From assembly GCA_964565645.1 (NCBI GenBank), contig CAZMFQ010000001.1, positions 1 to 64,000 on the forward strand: a DNA stretch of 64,000 nt, read 5' to 3'. The translations under genes and the position numbers were made by a program. The first letter of the stretch is position 1. The number at the start of each line of letters is the position of its first letter. Below are positions 9,395 through 18,342 of this stretch, in pieces. The DNA comes from JAHIQC01 sp964565645 (GTDB taxonomy: Bacteria > Actinomycetota > Coriobacteriia > Anaerosomatales > JAHIQC01). The notes under the pieces were generated by a model, which was not told the DNA's origin, ran no database searches, and worked only from the letters and a program-made list of their open reading frames with translations.

Positions 9395-10720
9395 ATGACC
9401 GGCGTCAGCCTGCCGAAGATCGGGTTCGTGACGCTCGGATGTCCCAAGAACGAGGTCGACTCGGACCGCATGAAGGCACTTGTCCTCCGGGCCGGTCTCA
9501 CGGTGGCCGACGACCCGGCTGACGCTGACATCATCGTCCTCAACACCTGCGGGTTCATACGGGATGCGGTCGAGGAGGGTGTCGAGGTCGCGTTCGACCT
9601 CGTGCAGTGGCGCGACGAATCACCCGGTCGTCGTCTCGTGATCGCCGGGTGTATGGTCAGCCGCTACGGGGCTGAGCTTCAGGCCTCGCTCACAGAGGCC
9701 GACGCGTTCGTCTCGGTGGCCGACGAGCCGCGGATCGCCCAGCTCCTGCTCGCGATCGCGGGGATCGGACCGGACGACCCGTCCGCACCCATGGCCCCGT
9801 CAGATCAGACGCCCGCTCGAACAGCGGTGGAGGCCCCCTCGGCGTACCTTCAGATCTCCGACGGCTGCTTCCGCTCCTGTGCATACTGCACGATCCCTGC
9901 GATCCGCGGCCCCTACCGCTCCAGGCCGCTTCCTGAGCTTCTCGACGAGGCCCGCTTCCTGGTCGCCAGCGGCGCGCGGGAGCTCGTCCTCATTGGGCAG
10001 GACACGTCCGCATGGGGACGCGACCTTCCCGGAACCGAGACGCTCGCCGACGTGGTCCGCGCGATCGCACGCGTAGAAGGGCTGTCATGGCTTCGGATCA
10101 TGTACGTCCAGCCGGACGGCGTGACCGATAAGCTCCTGTCCGTGATGGCCGAGGAGCCGACCGTCTGCGCGTACCTCGACATCCCGTTGCAGCATGCGAG
10201 CCGAGACGTTCTCCGGGCCATGCGTCGATCGGGTTCCGCCGAGGAGTTCCTCGGCATGCTCGACCGGATCCGCTCCCACCTGCCCGATATCGCGCTCCGG
10301 ACCAGTCTGATCGCCGGTTTCCCTGGGGAGAACGACTCCGATGTCAGGCAGCTGCTGGCGTTCATCGATGCTGCCGGCTTCGAGTACGTCGGCGTGTTCC
10401 CGTACTCGCCCGAGGCGGGGACCGAGGCCGCTTCGATGCCGGGGCTGCCGGCGAAGCGGACACGCGTCTCCCGGGCCCAGCGGCTTCGGGATGCCGCTGA
10501 TGCCGTCGGCATCGCTCATGCGGAGGCGTTGGTCGGGAAGGAACTCGAGGTGCTTGTCGAGGGTGTGGACGAGGAGGGTGTCACTGTGGGACGCTGGCGC
10601 GGCCAGGCGCCCGAGGTCGACGGTGTGGTGCTCCTCGACAGAGATCTCGAGGCGGGTTCGTTGGTCATGGCCCGCGTGGTGGATTCACTCGGATACGATC
10701 TCGTGGCGGAGGTACTCTAG
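9395..10720 (+). CDS. rimO: Ribosomal protein S12 methylthiotransferase
   Basis: Radical SAM methylthiotransferase acting on the beta-carbon of Asp in ribosomal protein S12. The N-terminal MTTase domain begins GFVTLGCPKNEVDSDRM. The radical SAM cluster CFRSCAYC is near residues 158-165 and a TRAM domain ends the protein. The chosen start gives 441 residues. An in-frame GTG at 9380 is possible and neither start has a strong ribosome site. MiaB, the tRNA paralogue, is encoded 10 kb downstream; the CPKNEVDS signature distinguishes RimO from it. Confidence 0.94.
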   Translation: MTGVSLPKIGFVTLGCPKNEVDSDRMKALVLRAGLTVADDPADADIIVLNTCGFIRDAVEEGVEVAFDLVQWRDESPGRRLVIAGCMVSRYGAELQASLTEADAFVSVADEPRIAQLLLAIAGIGPDDPSAPMAPSDQTPARTAVEAPSAYLQISDGCFRSCAYCTIPAIRGPYRSRPLPELLDEARFLVASGARELVLIGQDTSAWGRDLPGTETLADVVRAIARVEGLSWLRIMYVQPDGVTDKLLSVMAEEPTVCAYLDIPLQHASRDVLRAMRRSGSAEEFLGMLDRIRSHLPDIALRTSLIAGFPGENDSDVRQLLAFIDAAGFEYVGVFPYSPEAGTEAASMPGLPAKRTRVSRAQRLRDAADAVGIAHAEALVGKELEVLVEGVDEEGVTVGRWRGQAPEVDGVVLLDRDLEAGSLVMARVVDSLGYDLVAEVL

Positions 10721-10724
10721 CAGC

Positions 10725-11336
10725 ATGGCAGGCATCCCGATGAACTGGGCCAATCGCGTCACGATACTGCGGATCGTGTTCATCCCGGTCGTCGTGGTCG
10801 TCCTGCTCGCGCGGCTTCCAAACTGGGGCCCATGGTGGGCGGCTGTGTTGTTCACCCTCCTTGCCGCGACTGACGCCGTGGACGGCTACCTGGCGCGTTC
10901 GCGCAACGAGGTCACGAACTTCGGGAAGCTTCTCGACCCGCTTGCGGACAAGCTCCTTGTCACCGCCGCCCTCGTCTCTCTCGTTGAACTCGGGGGGCTT
11001 CCGGCCTGGGCCGCCATCATCATCATCGCGCGGGAGTTCATCGTCACGGGGCTTCGCATGGTGGCTGTGGCCGAAGGGCAGGTCATCGCAGCAGGCTCGT
11101 TCGGCAAGATCAAGACCGTCCTCCAGATCATCGCGATCGTCATGTTCATCGTGAAGGACTCGACGCCGGTCATGGATCTCGGCACGACGCTTTCCGGCAC
11201 GTTCAATATCTTGAGCTGGGCGGTCATGGCTCTTGCGCTGATCGCGACGGTCTACTCCATGATCGACTACTTCTATCATGCGCGGGACGTCATCCAGGTG
11301 GCCGAGCCTGAGGGCGCCGGGCATCAGGAGTCCTGA
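10725..11336 (+). CDS. pgsA: CDP-diacylglycerol--glycerol-3-phosphate 3-phosphatidyltransferase
   Basis: Makes phosphatidylglycerol phosphate in the inner membrane. 203 residues. The CDP-alcohol phosphotransferase signature D-x2-DG-x2-AR-x8-G-x3-D-x3-D is complete, running from DAVDGYLAR through GKLLDPLADK. Five or six hydrophobic helices are visible. GGAGGT lies 11 bases before the ATG. The rimO-pgsA-cinA-recA order is common in Gram-positive bacteria. Confidence 0.95.
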   Translation: MAGIPMNWANRVTILRIVFIPVVVVVLLARLPNWGPWWAAVLFTLLAATDAVDGYLARSRNEVTNFGKLLDPLADKLLVTAALVSLVELGGLPAWAAIIIIAREFIVTGLRMVAVAEGQVIAAGSFGKIKTVLQIIAIVMFIVKDSTPVMDLGTTLSGTFNILSWAVMALALIATVYSMIDYFYHARDVIQVAEPEGAGHQES

Positions 11337-11343
11337 TGCCGTC

Positions 11344-12561
11344 ATGAGACCCACCTCCGCGGTACTCACAGTCGGCACCGAGATAACGTCCGGCCTGCGT
11401 CTGGACACCAACACCCGTGAGATCGCGACTGCGCTCGCGTCCTCAGGGTACGAGACGCTGGAGACCGTGAGCCTGCCAGACGATCTCGAACTCGTCGCAG
11501 AGACCATGAAGCGCCTGTGTGGGCTGTATGACCTCGTGGTCTGCACGGGCGGTCTCGGCCCGACGCACGACGACGTCACGCGTGACGCCGCGGCATTGGC
11601 CCTGGGCCTCGCGATGGCCGAGGACCCGGCGGTGGTCTCCACGCTCGCCATGTGGGTCGGCCGGCACCGGGACGCCGCAGCCGCCGCTCAGGTGATGCGT
11701 CAGGCGCTCGTACTCCAGGGCGCGACGGTCCTGCCTGCTGTGGTGGGCACGGCGCCGGGCCAGGATATCCCGACACCGCGGGGAGGTCGCCTCGTCCTGC
11801 TTCCCGGCCCTCCGGCCGAGATGCGGCCGTTGCTCGAGTCCGTGCTCGCCGAGGACTCCGACCGCGCCGCCACCCGTGAGATCGCGTGTGTGGGGATCTC
11901 CGAATCGGATGCCCAGGTCAGGGCCGAGCGCGTTCTTGCGGATCACCCGGGCGTCAGGCTCGCCCTGCTCGCCTCGCCCGGAGACGTCCACGTCGTCCTG
12001 ATCGACGACGGGGCCGGGGACGAGGGGCTCATGAAGGCTATAGCCGCGGTGGAACGCGCTCTCGAACCGTTCTGGTACAGCGACGACGGCTCGAGTCTCG
12101 CTGAGATGGTCCTCCGCAGGGCGACCGAGCGGGGGTTGCGTCTGGGCACCGCCGAGTCCTGCACGGGCGGACTCGTCTCAGCCGCGCTCACGTCGGTCCC
12201 CGGTTCCTCGGCCACGTTCCTTGGCGGAGTGGTGGCCTACGACAACCAGGTCAAGATGTCCCTCCTCGGTCTCCCGGCGGGTCTTCTCGCGCAGTACGGG
12301 GCGGTGAGCGAGGAGACGGCGCGGGCGATGGCCGAAGGCGCGCGGACAGCGCTCGGATGCGACCTTGCGGTGTCGGTGACCGGCATCGCGGGACCCGACG
12401 GCGGGACCGCTGACAAACCGGTCGGCACAATATGGTTCGGTATCTGTGATGCTGCCGGTTCCCGTGCCGAGATGCGGCACTTGCCCGGACACCGTGACGG
12501 CATCCGGACCCGAGCGACCATGACAGCACTCGACCTGCTCCTCAAGAGGATGGCGGAATAG
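11344..12561 (+). CDS. cinA: CinA family protein: MoCF-like domain plus nicotinamide-nucleotide amidase domain
   Basis: 405 residues. The N-terminal molybdopterin-binding-like domain starts AVLTVGTEITSGLRLDTN. The C-terminal PncC-type amidase domain carries GTAESCTGGLVSAALTSVPGSS and VTGIAGPDGGTADKPVGT. The family functions in NMN deamidation and ADP-ribose breakdown and is often co-transcribed with recA. CAGGAG lies 13 bases upstream of the ATG; the gene begins just after pgsA. Confidence 0.95.
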   Translation: MRPTSAVLTVGTEITSGLRLDTNTREIATALASSGYETLETVSLPDDLELVAETMKRLCGLYDLVVCTGGLGPTHDDVTRDAAALALGLAMAEDPAVVSTLAMWVGRHRDAAAAAQVMRQALVLQGATVLPAVVGTAPGQDIPTPRGGRLVLLPGPPAEMRPLLESVLAEDSDRAATREIACVGISESDAQVRAERVLADHPGVRLALLASPGDVHVVLIDDGAGDEGLMKAIAAVERALEPFWYSDDGSSLAEMVLRRATERGLRLGTAESCTGGLVSAALTSVPGSSATFLGGVVAYDNQVKMSLLGLPAGLLAQYGAVSEETARAMAEGARTALGCDLAVSVTGIAGPDGGTADKPVGTIWFGICDAAGSRAEMRHLPGHRDGIRTRATMTALDLLLKRMAE

Positions 12562-12562
12562 C

Positions 12563-13141
12563 ATGAGGGTCTTCATCGGACTTGAACTGAACGAGACGTG
12601 GCGTGCGGCACTGGCCGCGGGCAGGGACCTCATCTGCGCCCGGGAGCCCGGGTGGGCCGAGGAGAAGTGGGTCCCCGCGGAGAATCTGCACGTGACGCTC
12701 AAGTTCATGGGGGACATAGCCGACGAGTCGGTCGGCTTCCTTGGCCCGGACCTCTCCGAGGCGCTCGGCGCCATGAGACGGTTCGAACTGCCTTTGCACC
12801 GCGCGTTGCTGCCCTCGCCCGAGGCGAGCCGGGCATCCATGCTCTGGACCACACTGCGCGACCCCGACGGCACGGCTCTCGAGCTGCTCTCCGCGATCGA
12901 GGACGTTGCATCGTCTTACGGCGTGGTACCGGAGTCACGGCACTTCCATCCGCACATCACGCTCGTACGCGCACGCACACCGCGTGCCATCACCACGGTC
13001 GACGCCGCCGCTGATGCCATCGAAGGTGCTCTGGGTTCGGAGCGTTCGATGTCAGTCCCCTCGGTTACCGTGTTCAGGAGCACGTTGACCAAGTACCGGC
13101 CTCTCTACGAACGCCTCGCCACTGTCGATCTCGCCGATTGA
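12563..13141 (+). CDS. thpR: RNA 2',3'-cyclic phosphodiesterase (2H family)
   Basis: 192 residues of the 2H phosphoesterase superfamily. Two HxTx motifs are present: HVTLKFMGD near residue 45 and HITLVRART near residue 132. The FIGLELNETWR opening is typical of LigT/ThpR. It likely opens 2',3'-cyclic phosphates on RNA, though older annotations call it 2'-5' RNA ligase. The start ATG lies one base after the cinA stop. The stop codon overlaps the -35 element of the recA promoter. Confidence 0.9.
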   Translation: MRVFIGLELNETWRAALAAGRDLICAREPGWAEEKWVPAENLHVTLKFMGDIADESVGFLGPDLSEALGAMRRFELPLHRALLPSPEASRASMLWTTLRDPDGTALELLSAIEDVASSYGVVPESRHFHPHITLVRARTPRAITTVDAAADAIEGALGSERSMSVPSVTVFRSTLTKYRPLYERLATVDLAD

Positions 13142-13164
13142 CATCGAACAGGTGTTCGTATAGG
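13138..13164 (+). promoter_or_regulatory. recA promoter with perfect LexA (SOS) box
   Basis: A consensus -35 TTGACA (13138-13143) overlaps the thpR stop codon. The 14-mer CGAACAGGTGTTCG (13145-13158) matches the Gram-positive LexA consensus CGAACRNRYGTTYG at every position. A -10-like TATAGG follows at 13159-13164 (15-bp spacer; TAGGGT at 13161 gives 17). The operator therefore fills the spacer, where bound LexA would block RNA polymerase. The same 14-mer recurs at 27261. Confidence 0.88.
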
Positions 13165-13215
13165 GTCGAGGTGACCCGAGGGGTCTCCCGGTGAAGCGAA
13201 GGAGCTATGGGCGGC

Positions 13216-14268
<1,053 letters not shown>

Positions 14269-14269
14269 C

Positions 14270-14914
14270 GTGACCTTGCTCGCTATCAGCGAACCGTATC
14301 GCGGTTCGCGTGTACGGGTACTTGATTTCGACGACGGCACAAGACGCACCACATCTTCGGATGTGGTGCGTCTTCTCGCACTGGAGCCTGGTGAGTACCC
14401 GGACGCTCGGGCGATCCTGGATCAGATCGACGAGTATGAACCCGAGGCCGCCCGCGAGCGGGCTCTGAGGCTCATCAACTACCGCGAACGGTCACGCAGG
14501 GAGATAGTCGACAAGCTTCTCGCAGACGGCTACTCCCAGGCACTGGCGGACTTGGTAGCGGATCGGATGGTCGAACTGCAGTTCGTCGATGACAGACGGT
14601 ATGCGGAAAGCATCGTCCGATCCAAGCGCTCAGCCGGCTGGGGCACGCGCCGCATCGAGCGTGCACTCGCTGACGCCGGGGTGGACGAGGAGACGGTCTC
14701 CGATGTCTCCGCACAACCCGAGGGATCGGAGTACGAGCGTGCCCTGAGAGAGGCGCGCAAGAAGCCGGCGAGAGACGCCCGGGACGTTCAGCGTGTGGCA
14801 GCACGGCTTGCACGAAAGGGCTTCGGATTCGAGATCGCGTTCAGTGCCGCGAGGGCGTCGTTGGCCCCGGATGACGATGCTTCAGACGCCTGCGAGCCCT
14901 TCAGTTCCACTTGA
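14270..14914 (+). CDS. recX: RecX regulatory protein
   Basis: 214 residues. RecX binds RecA filaments and limits their activity. The family's three-helix repeats are visible (ARERALRLINYRERSRREI, RMVELQFVDDRRYAESIVRS, ARLARKGFGFEIAFSAA). The N-terminal 60 residues are a less conserved extension. GTG start one base after the recA stop, so it is probably coupled and co-induced by the SOS response. Its stop codon overlaps the -35 box of the next promoter. Confidence 0.9.
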   Translation: MTLLAISEPYRGSRVRVLDFDDGTRRTTSSDVVRLLALEPGEYPDARAILDQIDEYEPEAARERALRLINYRERSRREIVDKLLADGYSQALADLVADRMVELQFVDDRRYAESIVRSKRSAGWGTRRIERALADAGVDEETVSDVSAQPEGSEYERALREARKKPARDARDVQRVAARLARKGFGFEIAFSAARASLAPDDDASDACEPFSST

Positions 14915-14940
14915 CGCTCCGAGTCCCTGAGACGTACCAT
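14911..14940 (+). promoter_or_regulatory. Probable sigma-70 type promoter between recX and rny
   Basis: TTGACG (14911-14916), an 18-bp spacer and TACCAT (14935-14940) make a good vegetative promoter. The start of transcription would fall near 14947. The -35 lies on the recX stop codon. Confidence 0.6.
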
Positions 14941-14946
14941 AACCTC

Positions 14947-15116
14947 GGCAAATGTGAATCTCCGCCGCGTTGATGAGCCACGGCTCCGGCGGTTCGTGTA
15001 GCGATATCCAACCGAGAAGTGCTTGACCGGGCCCTTGAGCCCGGCGAACGCGTATACGGATACCGGACTCACAACGAGGCTCGAATCACATCTGCCGGGC
15101 GCGAATGCGTCCCGGC
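14947..15116 (+). ncRNA. Candidate structured RNA: small RNA or attenuating leader of rny
   Basis: The 284-bp gap between recX and rny has no plausible ORF. It lies between the promoter at 14911-14940 and a terminator-like hairpin at 15094-15116. Complementary pairs include CCGCCG/CGGCGG (14963 to about 14992) enclosing GAGCC-GGCTC, CTCGG (14944)/CCGAG (15012), and CCGGGC/GCCCGG (about 15027-15044). It could be a stand-alone RNA of about 170 nt or a leader whose terminator is conditional. I do not recognise a known riboswitch class. Boundaries are inferred from these signals only. Confidence 0.4.
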
Positions 15117-15120
15117 TTTC
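15094..15120 (+). terminator. Intrinsic terminator candidate upstream of rny
   Basis: Stem GCCGGG-CGC / GCG-(T bulge)-CCCGGC with a GAAT loop, followed by TTTCTGCATTT. It lies 79 nt before the rny start, so it either ends the recA-recX or small RNA transcript or acts as an attenuator of rny. Confidence 0.6.
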
Positions 15121-15198
15121 TGCATTTCAGGGCACGTCACACTCGATATCGGCACATGAACATCGGACGGAACCAGTCCGGAAGGAGGCACGCCGCAG

Positions 15199-16728
15199 AT
15201 GACCGCCGCACTCGTAGTCGCAGCATTGGTCGTCGGCGCTGTCCTCGGCTTCGTACTCAATCGCCTTGTGATCAAGGGACGCTCCGCGCGCGCAGCGGAA
15301 GACGCCACACGAGTCGTACAAGAAGCCGAGAAGCAGGCCGAAACGCTCAAGAAAGAGGCCATGATCGAGGCCAAGGACCAGATCTTCCGCATGAAGCAGG
15401 AAGCAGAGGTCGAGGCCAAGGAGCGTCGCAAGGAGATCACCGCGCTCGAGACGCGACTCGCCCAGCGCGAGGAGAGCATCGATCGCCGTGCGGAGTCCCA
15501 GGACAAGCGCGAGCACCAGTTGTCCTCCATGCAGGGCCAGATCACCAAGCGCGAGAAGGAACTCGAGCAGATGATCGAGGACGAGCGCGAGCGCCTCGAG
15601 CGCCTGGCCGGCATGACCGCCGATGAGGCCAAGGCCGTCCTCATGAACCGCATCCAGGACGACGTGAAGCATGAGTCCGCAGCCTACATCCGCGAGGCCG
15701 AGGCTCGTGCACGCGAGGAGGCGGACAAGAAGGCCCGCAACATCGTGGGCATCGCCATCCAACGCGTCGCCGCCGACCACACCGCCGAGTCGACGGTCAG
15801 TGTCGTCCACATCCCCAGTGACGACATGAAGGGCCGCATCATCGGACGCGAAGGCCGCAATATCCGCGCGTTCGAGCAGCTCACCGGCATCAACCTCATC
15901 ATCGACGACACCCCCGAGGCCGTCATCCTCTCGAGCTTCGACCCGGTCCGTCGTGAGATCGGCCGTATCACCCTCGAATCACTCATAGCGGATGGCCGCA
16001 TCCACCCGGCCCGCATCGAGGAGATGTTCAACAAGGCCGAGACCCAGGTCATGCAGCAGGTCCAGGAGGCCGGCGAACAGGCCGCCTTCGACAGTGGAAT
16101 CCACGGGCTCCACTCCGAGATCATCCGCACCCTCGGTCGCCTCAAGTACCGCACCAGCTACGGCCAGAACGTCCTGAAGCACTCTCTCGAGGTTGCTCAT
16201 CTCGCCGGCGTCATGGCTTCGGAGCTCGGCGTAGACGTCAAACTGTGCACCCGCGCAGGCCTCCTTCACGACCTCGGCAAGGCGATCGACCACGAGGTCG
16301 AAGGCCCGCATGCCGTCATCGGAGCCGATCTTGCGCGCCGCATGAACGAACCCAAGCCGGTGCTCCACTGCATCGAGGCACACCATGCCGACGTGGAGCC
16401 CACGACGGTGGAGGCGGTTCTGGTCCAGGCCGCCGATGCGATCTCCGCCGCCCGTCCGGGTGCGCGCCGTGAGACCCTCGAGAGCTACATCAAGCGTCTC
16501 GAGAAGCTTGAGGCGGTCGCCGAGAGTCACTCCGGCGTCGAGAAGTGCTACGCGATGCAGGCCGGGCGCGAGATCCGCGTCATGGTCAAGCCCGATCAGA
16601 TCAAGGATGCCGATGCGGTGGTCCTTGCGCGCGACATCGCCAAGCAGATCGAAGAGGAGCTCGAGTATCCCGGACAGATCAAGGTCATGGTCATCCGGGA
16701 GAGCCGCGCCGTGGACTACGCCAAGTAG
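15199..16728 (+). CDS. rny: Ribonuclease Y
   Basis: 509 residues. Membrane-anchored endoribonuclease that starts mRNA decay. An N-terminal membrane helix (AALVVAALVVGAVLGFVL) is followed by a long charged coiled coil (about 30-190). A KH domain (IPSDDMKGRIIGREGRNIRAFE) and an HD domain with HSLEVAHLAGVMASELG and LLHDLGKAIDHE complete it. GGAAGGAGG lies ten bases before the ATG. An unusual structured 5' region precedes it. Confidence 0.97.
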   Translation: MTAALVVAALVVGAVLGFVLNRLVIKGRSARAAEDATRVVQEAEKQAETLKKEAMIEAKDQIFRMKQEAEVEAKERRKEITALETRLAQREESIDRRAESQDKREHQLSSMQGQITKREKELEQMIEDERERLERLAGMTADEAKAVLMNRIQDDVKHESAAYIREAEARAREEADKKARNIVGIAIQRVAADHTAESTVSVVHIPSDDMKGRIIGREGRNIRAFEQLTGINLIIDDTPEAVILSSFDPVRREIGRITLESLIADGRIHPARIEEMFNKAETQVMQQVQEAGEQAAFDSGIHGLHSEIIRTLGRLKYRTSYGQNVLKHSLEVAHLAGVMASELGVDVKLCTRAGLLHDLGKAIDHEVEGPHAVIGADLARRMNEPKPVLHCIEAHHADVEPTTVEAVLVQAADAISAARPGARRETLESYIKRLEKLEAVAESHSGVEKCYAMQAGREIRVMVKPDQIKDADAVVLARDIAKQIEEELEYPGQIKVMVIRESRAVDYAK

Positions 16729-16755
16729 TCCGGCCCGCCTGTTCTGTGGAACATC

Positions 16756-16782
16756 GACGGACCGCCTTCGTGGCGGTCCGTC
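16756..16782 (+). terminator. Hairpin terminator candidate after rny
   Basis: An 11-bp perfect stem, GACGGACCGCC / GGCGGTCCGTC, with loop TTCGT, 27 nt after the rny stop. Only TTG follows, so termination strength is uncertain. Confidence 0.6.
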
Positions 16783-16831
16783 TTGCGTCACCGTCCTGCA
16801 CGCACCCCTCGGACTCTGTAGACTGGACGAC

Positions 16832-17911
16832 ATGGCTGCTGACAAGGATTCGCTGATAGACCTCGTCTCATCCGTCTCTGGTGAGGCATTCCTCAAGGTC
16901 GAGGAGAACCTCGGCGACGGCTTCGTGCGCCTGCGCGTATCAGAAGCTGAGCGGCGCCAGGCCAAGCACGATATCCGGTCGTTCGAGGATGTCGTCGTCG
17001 AGATGCTCCGCAACGCGCGCGATGCGCATGCCCAGAGGATCTTCGTCGCGACCACACGCGATGGCGACGACCGCTATCTTGCGATGATCGACGACGGTGT
17101 CGGGATCCCCGAAGGCATGCAGGAGCGGGTCTTCGAGCCCCGTGTCACCTCCAAGCTCGAGACCATGGTCATGGACCGCTGGGGCGTGCATGGCCGAGGA
17201 ATGGCGCTGTTCAGCGTCAAATCGAACGTGACCAAGGTCGCGGTCGTCTCCTCGGGCACCCACAAAGGCGCCGCGATAGGTGTCCTGGCCGACGTCACTC
17301 AGCTCGGCGAGCGCGCGGACCAGTCGTCCTGGCCCGCGCTCGAGCGCGACGACGCCGGAATGCTCAAGGTCGTGCGTGGTCCCCACAACATCGTCCGCCG
17401 CGTCCTCGAGTTCGCATGCGAGCATCCCGAGGTCGATGTCTACCTCGGCTCGCCGGCCGAGGTCCTCGCCACACTGCACTTCACCTCTCGCGACAGCCTC
17501 GACACGTCGGACCTGCTCTTCTGTGACGACGTCGAGCGGCTTCCCGTGTGGCAGCGACCGGGAGCGGCCTCCGACGCGGCCGATCTCGTCGAGATCGGCG
17601 AGTCCATCGGACTGGCGGTCTCCGAGCGTACCGCGCATCGCATCCTCGCCACCGAGGTCGTGCGTCTGGAGCCTGTGATCGCGCTGGCCACTGCCGACGA
17701 GGAACCCGTGAAGGCCCCAGGCCCGGACATCTACAAGGACCGGCGAGGACTCAAGATCCATCATGCCGATATGACTGAGTTCAGACGTGAAGTGACGGCA
17801 GCGTTCGACCGTCTGGCCGAACGCTACTACGTCCACCTCAGGGGAGAGCCGAAAGTGAGCGTCGGCCGGGACGGCATCACCGTGAGGTTCCACATCGACA
17901 AGGAGGACTAG
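16832..17911 (+). CDS. GHKL-fold ATPase-domain protein of unknown function
   Basis: 359 residues. The N-terminal half has the Bergerat ATP-binding fold: N-box VEMLRNARDAHA, G1 IDDGVGIPEGMQ and G2 VHGRGMALFSVKS. It resembles MutL, Hsp90 and histidine-kinase ATPase domains, but there is no phospho-acceptor His domain and no membrane helix. The C-terminal half (about residues 170-359) is not recognised. It sits between rny and spoVS, so a role with the SpoVS DNA/RNA-binding protein is possible. The ATG start lacks a strong ribosome site. Function not assigned. Confidence 0.8.
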   Translation: MAADKDSLIDLVSSVSGEAFLKVEENLGDGFVRLRVSEAERRQAKHDIRSFEDVVVEMLRNARDAHAQRIFVATTRDGDDRYLAMIDDGVGIPEGMQERVFEPRVTSKLETMVMDRWGVHGRGMALFSVKSNVTKVAVVSSGTHKGAAIGVLADVTQLGERADQSSWPALERDDAGMLKVVRGPHNIVRRVLEFACEHPEVDVYLGSPAEVLATLHFTSRDSLDTSDLLFCDDVERLPVWQRPGAASDAADLVEIGESIGLAVSERTAHRILATEVVRLEPVIALATADEEPVKAPGPDIYKDRRGLKIHHADMTEFRREVTAAFDRLAERYYVHLRGEPKVSVGRDGITVRFHIDKED

Positions 17912-17928
17912 CGCGCGCGCCATTGCGC

Positions 17929-17961
17929 TATACTGATTCTCCGCCTTGCGTGACGCGAGGC
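17929..17961 (+). promoter_or_regulatory. Possible spoVS promoter -10 with downstream palindromic operator
   Basis: TATACT (17929-17934) is a strong -10-like hexamer, but no clear -35 is seen. Nine bases on, 17943-17961 is a 19-bp near-perfect palindrome (GCCTTGCGT-G-ACGCGAGGC, one wobble) placed near the expected transcription start, as an operator would be. The leader to the spoVS start is about 90 nt and holds nothing else I recognise. Confidence 0.4.
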
Positions 17962-18050
17962 ACAGGACACCAGATCGCACCATGTTCGCACCAGGATCAC
18001 AGCCGTCGCCCCGCGCGACACGCAGCAGAGACACCGCACCGGAGGCAGCA

Positions 18051-18323
18051 GTGGAAGTTCTCAAGGTATCCAGCAAGTCCAACCCCAACTCCGTCGCCGG
18101 CGCTCTTGCCGGCATCGTGCGGGAACAAGGCGCCGTCGAGGTCCAGACCGTGGGCGCGGGCGCCCTGAACCAGGCCATCAAGGCCATCGCGATAGCACGC
18201 GGGTTCCTTGCTCCCTCCGGGCTCGAGCTCACGTGCATCCCCGCGTTCGCGGACATCACGATCAATGGCGAGGAGCGCACAGCCATTAGGCTGCTCGTCG
18301 AGCCTCGCGACATGCGTCACTAG
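18051..18323 (+). CDS. spoVS: Stage V sporulation protein S (SpoVS)
   Basis: 90 residues, close to the 86-residue family norm: MEVLKVSSKSNPNSVAGALA, then GAGALNQAIKAIAIARGFLAP and ITINGEERTAIRLLVEPR. SpoVS is an Alba-like nucleic-acid-binding fold. It acts in spore coat and septation control in Bacillus but is widespread in non-sporulating bacteria, so it does not prove sporulation here. GTG start with GGAGG five bases upstream. It lies between the GHKL ATPase and a PHP phosphoesterase. Confidence 0.95.
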   Translation: MEVLKVSSKSNPNSVAGALAGIVREQGAVEVQTVGAGALNQAIKAIAIARGFLAPSGLELTCIPAFADITINGEERTAIRLLVEPRDMRH

Positions 18324-18342
18324 CGACCCGCACGGAGGCGCT

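Noticed and set aside
15170..15195. Resemblance of CCAGTCCGGAAGGAGGCA to SRP RNA domain IV (GGUCCGGAAGGAAGCAG)
   Set aside because: The matching stretch is mainly the rny ribosome site. The symmetric loop partner and the flanking stem of an SRP RNA are not present.
18051..18323. spoVS as proof of sporulation
   Set aside because: SpoVS is found in many non-sporulating lineages and no other sporulation-specific gene is in the window.
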